64,000 nucleotides of DNA from Streptomyces sp. NRRL B-24484 (GTDB lineage Bacteria; Actinomycetota; Actinomycetes; Streptomycetales; Streptomycetaceae): contig NZ_JOAI01000005.1 of the NCBI RefSeq assembly GCF_000717715.1, positions 248,001 to 312,000 of the forward strand, given 5' to 3'. Below the pieces are notes generated by a model that saw only the letters and a program-made list of their open reading frames with translations, was not told the origin of the DNA and made no database searches. The number at the start of each line of letters is the position of its first letter. The first letter of the stretch is position 1. The translations under genes were made by a program, and so were the position numbers. Below are positions 25,099 to 33,017 of this stretch, piece by piece.

Positions 25099-26115
25099 AT
25101 GCCCACCACCCCCACGGCGCCTGCCCGCACCACCCTCGGCACCACCGGCCCGGAGACCTCCTCCCTCGGTCTCGGCCTGATGGGCATGTCCGACCTGTAC
25201 GGCCCGGCCGACGAGGCCGAGTCGATCGCGACGATCCACGCCGCCCTGGACGCGGGTGTCACCCTGCTGGACACCGGCGACTTCTACGGCATGGGCCACA
25301 ACGAGCTGCTGCTGCACGATGCGCTCCGCGGCCGCGACCGCGACGCGGTCCAGATCAGCGTCAAGTTCGGTGCCCAGCGCGGCCCGGACAACGGCTGGCT
25401 CGGCTACGACGCGAGCCCGGCCGCCACCAAGTCCGCCCTCGCCTACACGCTGCGCCGGCTGCGCACCGACCACGTGGACGTCTACCGCCCGGCCCGGCTC
25501 GACCCGAACGTGCCGATCGAGGAGACCGTCGGCGCGATCGCCGAGCTGGTGAAGGCCGGGTACGTCCGGCACATCGGCCTCTCCGAGGTCGGCGCCGAGA
25601 CGCTGCGCCGGGCCGCGGCCGTGCACCCGATCAGCGACCTGCAGATCGAGTACTCGCTGCTCTCCCGTTCGCTGGAGGCCGAGGTGCTGCCCGTGGCCCG
25701 CGAGCTCGGCATCGGCATCACCGCGTACGGGGTGCTCTCCCGCGGCCTGCTCAGCGGCCACTGGAACGCCGACCGGGAGATCGGCGCCGCCGACTTCCGC
25801 GGCCACAGTCCGCGCTTCCAGGGCGAGAACCTGACCCGCAACCTGGCCCTGGTCGAGACGCTGCGCTCGGTCGCCGAGGCGAAGGGCGCCACCGTCGCCC
25901 AGGCCGCGATCGCCTGGGTCGCCTCCCGCGGCACGGACGTCGTCCCGCTGGTCGGCGCCCGCCGCCGCGACCGGCTCGCCGAGGCGCTCGGCTCGCTGGA
26001 CGTCCGCCTCACCGCCGCCGACCTGGCCGCGATCGAGGCCGCCGTGCCGGAGGGGTCGGCCGCGGGCGACCGGTACGCTGCGGCACAGATGGCGATGCTG
26101 GACAGCGAGCGCTGA
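25099..26115 (+). CDS. Aldo/keto reductase-family protein
   Basis: The 338-residue TIM-barrel protein matches the AKR family (LGLGLMGMSDLYG, LLDTGDFYG, HIGLSEV, QIEYSLLSR). The catalytic tetrad would be Asp58, Tyr63, Lys89 and His. At the His position, after strand 4, the sequence reads VYRPARLDP, so the usual His is absent. Either catalysis is altered or this is a distinct subfamily. The NADPH-dependent carbonyl reduction role is therefore provisional. The ATG at 25099 is 41 bases after the -10. A TetR regulator follows on the same strand. Confidence 0.9.
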   Translation: MPTTPTAPARTTLGTTGPETSSLGLGLMGMSDLYGPADEAESIATIHAALDAGVTLLDTGDFYGMGHNELLLHDALRGRDRDAVQISVKFGAQRGPDNGWLGYDASPAATKSALAYTLRRLRTDHVDVYRPARLDPNVPIEETVGAIAELVKAGYVRHIGLSEVGAETLRRAAAVHPISDLQIEYSLLSRSLEAEVLPVARELGIGITAYGVLSRGLLSGHWNADREIGAADFRGHSPRFQGENLTRNLALVETLRSVAEAKGATVAQAAIAWVASRGTDVVPLVGARRRDRLAEALGSLDVRLTAADLAAIEAAVPEGSAAGDRYAAAQMAMLDSER

Positions 26116-26155
26116 GCAGCCGCCCGCCGTACCGACACCGAAGGACGACCTCCCC

Positions 26156-26743
26156 GTGGCCACGGACAACGCACTCACCGCCGAGCAGATCCTGAGCACG
26201 GCGGAGGACGTCCTGCGGCGGTTCGGTCCGGCGAAGGCGACCGTGGTCGACATCGCCCGCGCCCTCGGCGTCAGCCACGGCAGCGTCTACCGGCATTTCC
26301 CCAGCAAGGCGGCGCTGCGCGAGGCCGTCACCCAGCGCTGGCTGGACCGGGCCCACGACGAACTCGCGGCGATCGCCGCCGAGCCGGGCCCGGCGGCCGA
26401 GCGGCTGCACCGCTGGCTGGCGACGCTGTTCGCGGCCAAGCGGCAGAAGGCCCTGGAGGACCCGGAGCTGTTCGCCACCTACATGGTGCTGGTCGGCGAG
26501 GTCAGCGGAACGGTGGAGGAGCACGTCGACACGCTGGTCGCCCAGATCCGGCAGATCGTCGAGGACGGCGTCCGCCGCGGCGAGTTCCGCGACGCCCCGG
26601 CCGGCCCGGTGGCCCGCTCGGTCTTCCTCGCCACCGCGCACTTCCACGACCCGGCGCACGCCGCCGAGTGGTCCCGCCCGGCCGCCCAGGACGACTTCGA
26701 GGCCCTCTGGTCGCTCCTGCTGGAGGGCCTGCGCGGCCGCTGA
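26156..26743 (+). CDS. TetR-family transcriptional regulator
   Basis: The 195-residue repressor has an N-terminal helix-turn-helix (ILSTAEDVLRRFG, DIARALGVSHGSVYRHFPSK) and a C-terminal ligand domain of TetR_C type. It starts with GTG at 26156, 40 bases after the reductase stop, and probably shares its transcript. The operator upstream of the reductase makes autoregulation together with the reductase likely. Inducer unknown. Confidence 0.92.
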   Translation: MATDNALTAEQILSTAEDVLRRFGPAKATVVDIARALGVSHGSVYRHFPSKAALREAVTQRWLDRAHDELAAIAAEPGPAAERLHRWLATLFAAKRQKALEDPELFATYMVLVGEVSGTVEEHVDTLVAQIRQIVEDGVRRGEFRDAPAGPVARSVFLATAHFHDPAHAAEWSRPAAQDDFEALWSLLLEGLRGR

Positions 26744-26886
26744 CGGCCCGCCGCACCGCCCGCACGCCCGCGCCGGCCTCACCGACGTCCCCACCCCCTG
26801 GCTGGACGCCCGCGAACCCCTCCCCACCTGGGCGACCCCGCACCCCTGACGGCGGGCCCGTCGGCGACGGCGCCTAGCCTTCCGGC

Positions 26887-27405
26887 ATGGCAGACGACGA
26901 CCGCATCCTTCCCGCCGCCCTCGCCGAGGTGGCCGGCATCGGCTTCGACTTCGACGAGGGCGAGGGGGTGGACTTCGAGCCCTACGACGGCTTCCTGAGC
27001 GCCGAGGAGACCACGGACTGGCTGCGCGCCTGGACGGGCAACCCCGAGCTGGACGGGGACGCCTTCCGGGTGTTCGGGCAGGACGGCACCGGGGGCTACG
27101 CCGCGATCTGGCTGGCCCACCCGGGGCGGCCGCTGGCCGAGCAGCCGGTGGTGTTCCTCGGGTCGGAGGGCGAGACCGGGGTGGTCGCCTGCGACCTGGC
27201 CGCGTACCTGTGGCTGGTCGCGGACGGGTCCGGCCCGCGCGAGGCCGTCGAGCACCCCGGGCTGGAGACGCGCCCGAACGCCGAGCTGGCCGCCGTCGCG
27301 GAGCGCTGGGCACCGGGCGCCCGCCGTCCGGCCGCCGAGGTGGCCGCGGAGGCCGCCCGCCGGCACCCGGACTTCGAGGACATGGTCCTCGAGCTCTGCC
27401 GCTGA
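26887..27405 (+). CDS. SUKH/SMI1-KNR4-like protein
   Basis: The 172-residue acidic protein has features of the SUKH superfamily: a hydrophobic-acid N-terminus (DFEPYDGFLSAEETTDWLRAW), GQDGTGGYAAIWL and VVFLGSEGETGVVA followed by DLAAYLWLVADG. SUKH proteins include immunity proteins against nuclease toxins, but no toxin gene is adjacent and many solitary SUKH genes have unknown roles. The ATG is at 26887. Confidence 0.65.
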   Translation: MADDDRILPAALAEVAGIGFDFDEGEGVDFEPYDGFLSAEETTDWLRAWTGNPELDGDAFRVFGQDGTGGYAAIWLAHPGRPLAEQPVVFLGSEGETGVVACDLAAYLWLVADGSGPREAVEHPGLETRPNAELAAVAERWAPGARRPAAEVAAEAARRHPDFEDMVLELCR

Positions 27406-27410
27406 GCGCA

Positions 27411-27481
27411 CGGCCGGACGCGCGCCGGACGCACGGCCGGACGCGCGGCCGAACGTGCGGCCGAACGTGCGGCCGAACGTG
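27411..27481. repeat. Six-unit 12-bp tandem repeat
   Basis: Units of CGGCCGGACGCG or CGGCCGAACGTG repeat six times, one unit being 11 bp and the last three identical. The array starts six bases past the SUKH-like stop and ends before a terminator hairpin. It is a possible variable-number repeat. Confidence 0.85.
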
Positions 27482-27486
27482 CGGAA

Positions 27487-27519
27487 GCCGCCGACCGCTG
27501 TGGGGAAGCGGTCGGCGGC
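27487..27519. terminator. Bidirectional hairpin between convergent genes
   Basis: A perfect 13-bp stem (GCCGCCGACCGCT / AGCGGTCGGCGGC) has the loop GTGGGGA. It separates the SUKH-like gene from the convergent GH6 cellulase and could serve both. Confidence 0.8.
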
Positions 27520-27543
27520 CGTGCCGTGCGGCGTGCCGCGGTG

Positions 27544-29028
27544 TCAGGCGAGGGTGCAGGCGGAGCCGTTCAGGGTGAAGGCGGTCGGGGACGGGTTGGC
27601 GGATCCGTACGTGGCCTGGAAGCCGAAGCCGGTGGAGGCGCCGGCGGCCAGTGCCCCGTTGTAGCCGAGGTCGGTGGCGGTGACCGCGGTGCCGGACTGC
27701 GTCACCGTGGCGTTCCAGGCGCTGGTCACCTTCTGGTCGCCGCCGAAGGTCCACTTGAGCGTCCAGCCGCTGATCGCGGCGGTGCCGGTGTTCCGGACCG
27801 TCACGTCGGCGGTGAAGCCGCCCGTCCAGGAGTTGGCCTTGTAGGCGACCGAGCAGGACGCACTGCCGGTCGGCGGCTGGGACGTCGGGGGCTGACTGGT
27901 CGGCGGCTGGGACGTCGGGGGCTGCGAGGTGGGCGGCTGGGACGTGGGCGGCTGACCGGTCGGCGGGGTGCTCGGGTCGGTGGCGTTCTGGGCCAGCTGG
28001 TACGCGATGTCCGGGACGAAGGTGCCCGCGGCGGCCGCGCAGCCGTCGGCCTCGCCCGGGGGCTTCACCCACAGGAAGGCGTCGATCGCGGCGTCGCCGG
28101 TGGCCGCGGTCGGGTAGTTGCCGATCTTCCGGCCGGACGGGTCGCACCAGACGCCGCCCGCCGGGCCGTTGCCGTTGCGGCTGGTGTCGATCACGGCGTG
28201 CAGGTTGGCCGGGTTGCCGAGGGCGGAGAGCACGGACTTGGCGTATCCGACCTCGCCCGAGGTGGCGTTGAAGTTGGAGACGTTGGTGAAGAAGCCGTCC
28301 GCGTTGGCCAGGATGCCCGCGCTGCGCAGCCGGTTCGCCTGCTCGGAGGCGCTGTTCCAGGTGGAGTGGCCGCCGTCCAGGTAGACCTTGGCGTTGGGGG
28401 CGGCCGCGTGGATGGCCGCGCCGGCCCGGGACAGCGAGGCGAAGCGGTCTGCCTGCTGCTGGGCGGAGAGGCAGGTGGTGAGCGCGATCGAGTCGGGCTC
28501 CAGGACGACGACCGAGCGCCCGCTGCCCAGGCCCGCGGCGAACTTGGTGACCCAGGCGTCGTAGGCGGCGAGGTCGGGGGCGCCGCCGGCGGAGGCGCCC
28601 CCGCAGTCCCGGTTGGGGATCTCGTACACCACCAGCACCGGCACCTGGCCGGCGCCGGCGGCCGCGCCGGTGATCGCGCGGACGTCCGAGGTCACGGTGT
28701 CCGGCTTGTAGTTGGCGAACCAGACGCCCTGCGGCTGGCTCGCGATCCGCTTGGAGATCACCGGCGTGCGGGAGTCGTTGGGGTTGGCCGCGACCCACTT
28801 GACGACCTGGGAGGCCGGGTCCTTCCAGAACTGGGTGTCCGCGGGCAGGCTGCCCTGCACGGCGGCGCCGGCCCCGGTCTGGCCGCCGGCCAGCACCGAG
28901 ACGGCCACCGCGCCGGCGGCGAGCGCCAGGGCTGCGGCGCGGCCTCGGCGGGCGGCGTGCCGGGGGCGGTCCGGGGTGGGGCGGCCGGGTGCCGGGGCGG
29001 CACGGCGGATGCCGTCGGGGGTGCTCAC
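27544..29028 (-). CDS. Secreted GH6 endoglucanase with C-terminal CBM2
   Basis: This exported cellulase of 494 residues has an Arg-rich signal peptide (twin-Arg-like HAARRGRAAAL, cleavage near residue 56) and a GH6 catalytic domain. GH6 acid residues are seen in VYEIPNRDCG and VVLEPDSIA, with the later VIDTSRNGNGP. A (PPTSQ)n linker follows, then a CBM2 module at 392-494 with a Cys near each end. The compact catalytic domain suits an endo-1,4-glucanase more than a cellobiohydrolase. The GTG at 29028 follows GGAGGA. Two CebR-type boxes upstream imply repression lifted by cello-oligosaccharides. Confidence 0.94.
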   Translation of the reverse strand: MSTPDGIRRAAPAPGRPTPDRPRHAARRGRAAALALAAGAVAVSVLAGGQTGAGAAVQGSLPADTQFWKDPASQVVKWVAANPNDSRTPVISKRIASQPQGVWFANYKPDTVTSDVRAITGAAAGAGQVPVLVVYEIPNRDCGGASAGGAPDLAAYDAWVTKFAAGLGSGRSVVVLEPDSIALTTCLSAQQQADRFASLSRAGAAIHAAAPNAKVYLDGGHSTWNSASEQANRLRSAGILANADGFFTNVSNFNATSGEVGYAKSVLSALGNPANLHAVIDTSRNGNGPAGGVWCDPSGRKIGNYPTAATGDAAIDAFLWVKPPGEADGCAAAAGTFVPDIAYQLAQNATDPSTPPTGQPPTSQPPTSQPPTSQPPTSQPPTSQPPTGSASCSVAYKANSWTGGFTADVTVRNTGTAAISGWTLKWTFGGDQKVTSAWNATVTQSGTAVTATDLGYNGALAAGASTGFGFQATYGSANPSPTAFTLNGSACTLA

Positions 29029-29080
29029 AGTGGTCCTCCGCGTGCTCTCGGGTGGGAGAGGATGGGACGGCCGCCGGATG

Positions 29081-29094
29081 TGGGAGCGCTCCCG
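29081..29094. promoter_or_regulatory. CebR-type operator, proximal
   Basis: TGGGAGCGCTCCCG differs from the CebR consensus TGGGAGCGCTCCCA by one base. On the reverse strand it lies just downstream of the -10-like TAGCAT (29109-29114), over the likely transcription start, a classic repressing position. Confidence 0.88.
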
Positions 29095-29204
29095 CACGGC
29101 CGGGGCAGATGCTAGCCGCGCCCGACCGCGGGCGTAATCCCTTGCACAGAAGGAGTTTTCGATGGCGTTCGACGATCGGGCGACCGGCGTCCGATCCGCC
29201 CTGG

Positions 29205-29218
29205 TGGGAGCGCTCCCG
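29205..29218. promoter_or_regulatory. CebR-type operator, distal
   Basis: This is an identical TGGGAGCGCTCCCG 124 bp further upstream of the cellulase. A pair of boxes could allow looping, or the distal site could act on the glsB-like gene or its neighbour. Confidence 0.85.
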
Positions 29219-29278
29219 TAGCGGAGGGAAAAAATCCGCCGCCGGCGGGCCCGCAGCAGGGCCCGCCGGGGCGCGCGG

Positions 29279-29545
29279 TCAGTCCCGGGAGTTGCCGAAC
29301 AGCAGGCGGTAGGCGATCAGCAGTACCAGGGCGCCGCCGATGGCGGAGACCCAGGTCGCCAGATCGAAGAACTCCTTGGCCACCGGCCGGTGCAGCACGG
29401 TCGAGGAGATCCAGCCGCCGACGAACGAGCCGGCGATGCCGATGAGCGTGGTCACGATGAGGCCGCCCGGGTCGCGCCCGGGCAGCAGGAACTTGGCGAT
29501 GGCCCCGGCGATCAGGCCGAGGACGATCCAGCTGATGAAACCCAT
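29279..29545 (-). CDS. GlsB/YeaQ/YmgE-family stress membrane protein
   Basis: This 88-residue small protein has three hydrophobic helices. The glycine-rich family pattern is clear: WIVLGLIAGAIAKFLLPG and the middle GIAGSFVGGW. Members are induced by envelope or general stress, with unknown molecular function. The ATG at 29545 follows GGAGACAGGT. It is divergent from the two-component operon. Confidence 0.88.
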   Translation of the reverse strand: MGFISWIVLGLIAGAIAKFLLPGRDPGGLIVTTLIGIAGSFVGGWISSTVLHRPVAKEFFDLATWVSAIGGALVLLIAYRLLFGNSRD

Positions 29546-29652
29546 ACCTGTCTCCTTGCCCTCCGGGGTCCAACGCCGAACCGCGGTGTCCCGAAGGACG
29601 CCGGGTTCCGGCCGCCCGGTTCCCGAACACCCGCACGAGCCGCACCCCGCCG

Positions 29653-29705
29653 CCACCTGCTTCCGTTCCTCGCCCCCGCGGCCACCTGCTTCCGCCGCCA
29701 CCTGC
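29653..29705. repeat. Direct repeats upstream of the OmpR-type regulator
   Basis: CCACCTGCTTCCG occurs at 29653-29665 and 29682-29694, and a partial CCACCTGC at 29698-29705. These direct repeats lie about 90-140 bases ahead of the response regulator start. Direct repeats suit OmpR-family binding, but the spacing is irregular. Confidence 0.4.
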
Positions 29706-29792
29706 CCCCCGCTCCCCACCGTGACCGGCCGCGTCCGGGTGTGGGAGAGTCGGCGGCCCCGGGCCGGACGGGCCCGACACGAGGAGGCGCCG

Positions 29793-30503
29793 ATGACCGC
29801 GGGCACACAGGCCGGCCGGGTGCTGGTGGTGGACGACGACGCCGCGATCCGCCGCTCGCTGGAGCGCGGGCTGCGCCTCAGCGGCTTCACCGTGGGCGTG
29901 GCCGCGGACGGCGAGTCGGCACTCGCCCGGGCCGCCGCGGACTGCCCCGACGTGCTGGTGCTGGACGTGTCGATGCCCGGCCTCAGCGGCACCGAGGTCT
30001 GCCGGGCGCTGCGGGCCCGCGGCGACGACACCCCCGTGCTGATGCTCTCCGCGCTGGACGAGCTCGCCGACCGGGTCGCCGGCCTGCAGGCCGGCGCCGA
30101 CGACTACCTGGTGAAGCCGTTCGCCCTGGAGGAGCTGGTGCTGCGGCTGCACGCCCTGCTCCGCCGGCGCCCCGCGCCCCCGTCCGACCTGCTGCGCGCC
30201 GGCCCGCTCACCGTCGACCCGGCCACCCGCCAGGTGCACTGGGACGGCGCCGAACTCCACCTCACCCGGCGCGAGTTCGAGCTGCTCTCGCAACTCGTCC
30301 GGAACACCGGGCTGGTGCTCACCCGCGACCAGCTGCTGGACCGGGTCTGGGGCTACGACTTCGACGTGCGCAGCGACGCCGTGGACACCTTCATCAGCTA
30401 CCTGCGCCGCAAGCTGGAGGACGGCGGCCGGCCGCGGCTGATCCACACCGTCCGCGGCGTGGGCTTCGTGCTGCGGGTGCCCGCCGAGGGGGGTGTCCGG
30501 TGA
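29793..30503 (+). CDS. OmpR-family response regulator
   Basis: The 236-residue regulator has a receiver domain (VLVVDDDAAIRRSL; phospho-acceptor D58 in VLDVSMPGLSG; late Lys in YLVKPFALEEL) and a C-terminal winged helix (LTRREFELLSQLV, VDTFISYLRRKLE, HTVRGVGFVLR). The ATG at 29793 follows GAGGAGG. The kinase start overlaps its stop (GTGA). The target is unknown. Confidence 0.94.
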   Translation: MTAGTQAGRVLVVDDDAAIRRSLERGLRLSGFTVGVAADGESALARAAADCPDVLVLDVSMPGLSGTEVCRALRARGDDTPVLMLSALDELADRVAGLQAGADDYLVKPFALEELVLRLHALLRRRPAPPSDLLRAGPLTVDPATRQVHWDGAELHLTRREFELLSQLVRNTGLVLTRDQLLDRVWGYDFDVRSDAVDTFISYLRRKLEDGGRPRLIHTVRGVGFVLRVPAEGGVR

Positions 30504-31939
30504 AGCTCTCCACCCGGATCGTGCTGTCGGTGACGGTGCTGGTGCCGCTGCTGGTGCTGGCCGCCGGGCTGCTGCTGCTCGGCCTCGTCCACCGCGACCT
30601 GCTGCGCCAGCAGGACGAGGTGCTGCGGGCCCGGGCGGCCGCGGTGCTGCCCAACGCCCGCACGCTGCTCGCCGCGAGCGCCGGCAACCGGCCGAAGGCG
30701 GAGCAGAACCAGCAGCGCAAGGTGCTGGACGGCGCCCTGGACTCCGGGGTGCGGCTGGCGGCCGCGGACGGCGCCGTCCGGCTGGCGGTGGGCCCGCAGC
30801 CGGTCGAGTCGGTGGCGCTGCCGGCGGCCGGTTCCGGACCGGCGACGGTGCGGGACGGCGGGCGGGCCTGGCGGGTGCTGGCGGTGCCGGTGGACGGCAC
30901 GGCGCCGGGCACGCTCTGGCTGGTGCAGCCGTCCACGGCGGTCGACCCCCAGGTGAAGGCCGTCCGCCGGCGGGTGCTGCTGGTCGCGGTACTGGCCGCC
31001 CCGATGGCCGGCCTGCTGGCGTTCGGCCTGGCGGGCCGGGCGACCGCCTCGCTGCGGACGCTGAGCGGCCGGGCCGCCGCGCTCGACCCGCGCACCGGCG
31101 CGGGCTCGCTCGACCACCGGCGCAGCGGTGTCACCGAGGTCGACGACCTCGCCGCCGCGCTCTCGCTGCTGCTCGCCCGCTACGACGAGCAGGCGGGCCG
31201 GACGGCGCAGGCGCTGGAGACGGCGCGGTCGTTCTCCTCCGCGGCCGCGCACGAGCTGCGCACCCCGCTGACGGCGATGCGGACCAACCTGGACGTGCTG
31301 GCCGCCCATCCGGACCTGCCGCCCGCCGACCGGGCCGAGATCGTCGGCGAACTCGCCGAGGACCACGGCCGGTTGGAGGATCTGCTGAACGCGCTGCGGA
31401 CGCTGGCCGGCGGCGACCTGGTGGAGCTGTCGGCCTTCGCCCCGCTCGACCTGGGCGAGCTGGTGGAGGCGGCCGCGGCGGAGGCCGGGCGGCGGCACCC
31501 GCAGGCCCGGCTGGAGGTCGAAGCGGCGCCCGGGGTGCGGGTGTTCGGCTGGGAGGCGGGGCTGCGCATCCTGCTGGCCAACCTGATCGGCAATGCCGCG
31601 GTGCACGGCCGGACGGACGGCGGCCCGGCCCGGATCGCCGTCCGGCTGCGGGCCGGGCACAGCGGTTCGGCGGTGCTGACGGTGGACGACCGCGGGCCCG
31701 GCGTGCCGACGCAGGAGCGGGCGGCGGTCTTCGCCCGGTTCCACCGGCGGCAGGACAGCCCCGGTTCGGGCCTGGGGCTCACCCTGGTGGCGCAGCAGGC
31801 GGCGCTGCACCGCGGGACGGTGGCGGTCGCGGAGGGGCCGGACGGCACGGGCTGCCGGTTCGAGGTGCGGCTGCCGCTGCTGCGTCCGGAGGAGCCGACG
31901 CTGGTGCTGCCGGCCCGCCGGGACTGGATCACCCGCTGA
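30500..31939 (+). CDS. Sensor histidine kinase, HAMP/HisKA type
   Basis: The 479-residue kinase has two transmembrane helices (about 8-30 and 159-179) flanking an extracellular sensor of about 125 residues. A HAMP linker follows, then HisKA with phospho-acceptor His251 (AAAHELRTPLTAMR) and HATPase_c (NLIGNAAVHG, DDRGPGVP, GSGLGLTLV). It forms a two-component system with the preceding regulator. Confidence 0.93.
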   Translation: MKLSTRIVLSVTVLVPLLVLAAGLLLLGLVHRDLLRQQDEVLRARAAAVLPNARTLLAASAGNRPKAEQNQQRKVLDGALDSGVRLAAADGAVRLAVGPQPVESVALPAAGSGPATVRDGGRAWRVLAVPVDGTAPGTLWLVQPSTAVDPQVKAVRRRVLLVAVLAAPMAGLLAFGLAGRATASLRTLSGRAAALDPRTGAGSLDHRRSGVTEVDDLAAALSLLLARYDEQAGRTAQALETARSFSSAAAHELRTPLTAMRTNLDVLAAHPDLPPADRAEIVGELAEDHGRLEDLLNALRTLAGGDLVELSAFAPLDLGELVEAAAAEAGRRHPQARLEVEAAPGVRVFGWEAGLRILLANLIGNAAVHGRTDGGPARIAVRLRAGHSGSAVLTVDDRGPGVPTQERAAVFARFHRRQDSPGSGLGLTLVAQQAALHRGTVAVAEGPDGTGCRFEVRLPLLRPEEPTLVLPARRDWITR

Positions 31940-32051
31940 ACGCTGCGGGCCGCGTCGGCGCCGGGGCTCCGGGCGGTCACAGGGTTTCCACAAGAAGCCG
32001 TCCTACGCTCCCCGGCGTCCGACCAACCAGGTATCCGGAGGAGAGACCGAC

Positions 32052-32441
32052 ATGCCCATGAACCGCAAGGCCGCCGCGATCGGCGCACTCGCCCTGGCCG
32101 GCTCCGTGCTCGCCGGTGCGGCCCCGGCCCAGGCCGCCGAGACCCCGAAGGGCGACGGCGCCAAGGCGATCTGCAAGCGCGTGCCGGCCACCCAGGCCCG
32201 CCTCGACAAGGCCCTGAAGCGGCTGAACGGCGACGCCACGGTGGTCGGTTCGGTGGCCCGCCTGGAGAAGCGGGTGGCCGAGGCGAAGTCCGCCGGGCAC
32301 ACCGAGGTGTACACCTACCTGAACGACCGCCTGGACTTCCGCAAGACCCTGGTGCCGACGCTGGAGCTCCGCCAGAAGGACCTGAAGGCCGTCGCCGACT
32401 GGTGCGGCAAGCAGGGCTCGTCCTCGGCGGGCTCCAAGTGA
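32052..32441 (+). CDS. Secreted hypothetical protein
   Basis: The 129-residue product has a signal peptide cleaved near AQAAE (about residue 29). It leaves a small basic helical domain with two Cys (AICKR and DWCGK) and many Lys/Glu. The ATG at 32052 follows GGAGGAGAG. No named domain is recognised. A lipoprotein gene is coupled to its end (GTGA). Confidence 0.8.
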   Translation: MPMNRKAAAIGALALAGSVLAGAAPAQAAETPKGDGAKAICKRVPATQARLDKALKRLNGDATVVGSVARLEKRVAEAKSAGHTEVYTYLNDRLDFRKTLVPTLELRQKDLKAVADWCGKQGSSSAGSK

Positions 32442-32644
32442 GCCGCCGGGCCGGTGCCGCGGTGGCGGCCCTCGCCGCGGCCGCCGCACTGCTGCTGACG
32501 GGCTGCGGCCCGCACCAGGGCGGCGGCGACAAGGCCGCGCAGTCGCAGCAGGACGACGGCCAGACCCAGCAGATGCAGCAGAAGCTGGACGCGGCGGAGA
32601 GCGCCGCCGCGCAGGCCGACAGCGACGCCACGCAGAACAACTGA
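32438..32644 (+). CDS. Small Gln-rich lipoprotein
   Basis: The 68-residue product has a signal sequence and lipobox (LLTGC), then a Gln/Asp/Ala-rich tail with no known fold. The GTG at 32438 overlaps the stop of the secreted protein gene, so the two are made together. The function is unknown; anchoring or interaction with the partner is only a guess. Confidence 0.75.
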   Translation: MSRRAGAAVAALAAAAALLLTGCGPHQGGGDKAAQSQQDDGQTQQMQQKLDAAESAAAQADSDATQNN

Positions 32645-32654
32645 CGCACCGCCC

Positions 32655-32697
32655 GCCGAGCGGCCCGTCCCGGACGATCCGGGGCGGGCCGCTCGGC
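32655..32697 (+). terminator. 19-bp terminator hairpin
   Basis: Arms of 19 bases (32655-32673 and 32679-32697) pair fully apart from one G-U and enclose an ACGAT loop, ten bases after the lipoprotein stop. It separates this unit from the cysteine dioxygenase leader. Confidence 0.85.
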
Positions 32698-32749
32698 CGT
32701 TCCGGTGGGCCGGGCGGCCGGGCGCGCCTTCCGCCGGGTGGACGCGGCT

Positions 32750-32778
32750 TGACGCGGGCCTCTCCCGTCGTGAACGAT
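32750..32778 (+). promoter_or_regulatory. Promoter of the Cys-leader/dioxygenase transcript
   Basis: A -35 TTGACG (32750-32755), a 17-bp spacer and -10 AACGAT (32773-32778) end six bases before the leader ATG at 32785. The expected transcription start falls on the ATG, so the leader is probably leaderless. Confidence 0.65.
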
Positions 32779-32784
32779 CGGCGC

Positions 32785-32862
32785 ATGAAGCCCGGCACCG
32801 CTCTGGTCTGCCGCCTGCACGTCGATCTGCGACGCCAGGCGAGCGACATGTGTGCCCGCTGA
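32785..32862 (+). CDS. Cys-containing leader peptide
   Basis: The 25-residue frame contains LVCRLHVDLRRQAS and ends D-M-C-A-R. The R-x-H-V-D-L core with a Cys close to the C-terminus is the pattern of short putative leader peptides that precede sulfur-metabolism genes in Streptomyces. Comparable Cys-rich leaders in mycobacteria act as cysteine-responsive attenuators. The stop codon abuts a long hairpin (32861-32912). Sensing of Cys or Cys-tRNA is inferred. Confidence 0.8.
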   Translation: MKPGTALVCRLHVDLRRQASDMCAR

Positions 32863-32912
32863 CGGTTCCTCCTCGCCCCGTGCCGTACTCCGGGGCCGGC
32901 GCCTGAACCGTC
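32861..32912 (+). promoter_or_regulatory. Attenuator-like nested hairpin at the leader stop
   Basis: Outer arms GACGGTTC (32861-32868) and GAACCGTC (32905-32912) and inner arms GCCCCG (32875-32880) and CGGGGC (32891-32896) are all perfect. The first arm overlaps the last two bases of the leader stop codon, so a ribosome held on the leader Cys codons would change whether it forms. Confidence 0.6.
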
Positions 32913-33017
32913 GGGTGCCGTCCGGGACCGTCCGCTCCCGAAGCTCCCCCTCCCCCGGTCGGCGCACCGCCGTGCCCGTGTGCGCCCGCCGCCCCTCCGG
33001 TCATCCGAGGACACGTC

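Noticed and set aside
26887..27405. Toxin-immunity locus based on the SUKH-like protein
   Set aside because: No toxin, polymorphic repeat or secretion gene lies beside it.
27411..27481. CRISPR array
   Set aside because: Units are 12 bp with no spacers and no cas genes are nearby; it is a simple tandem repeat.
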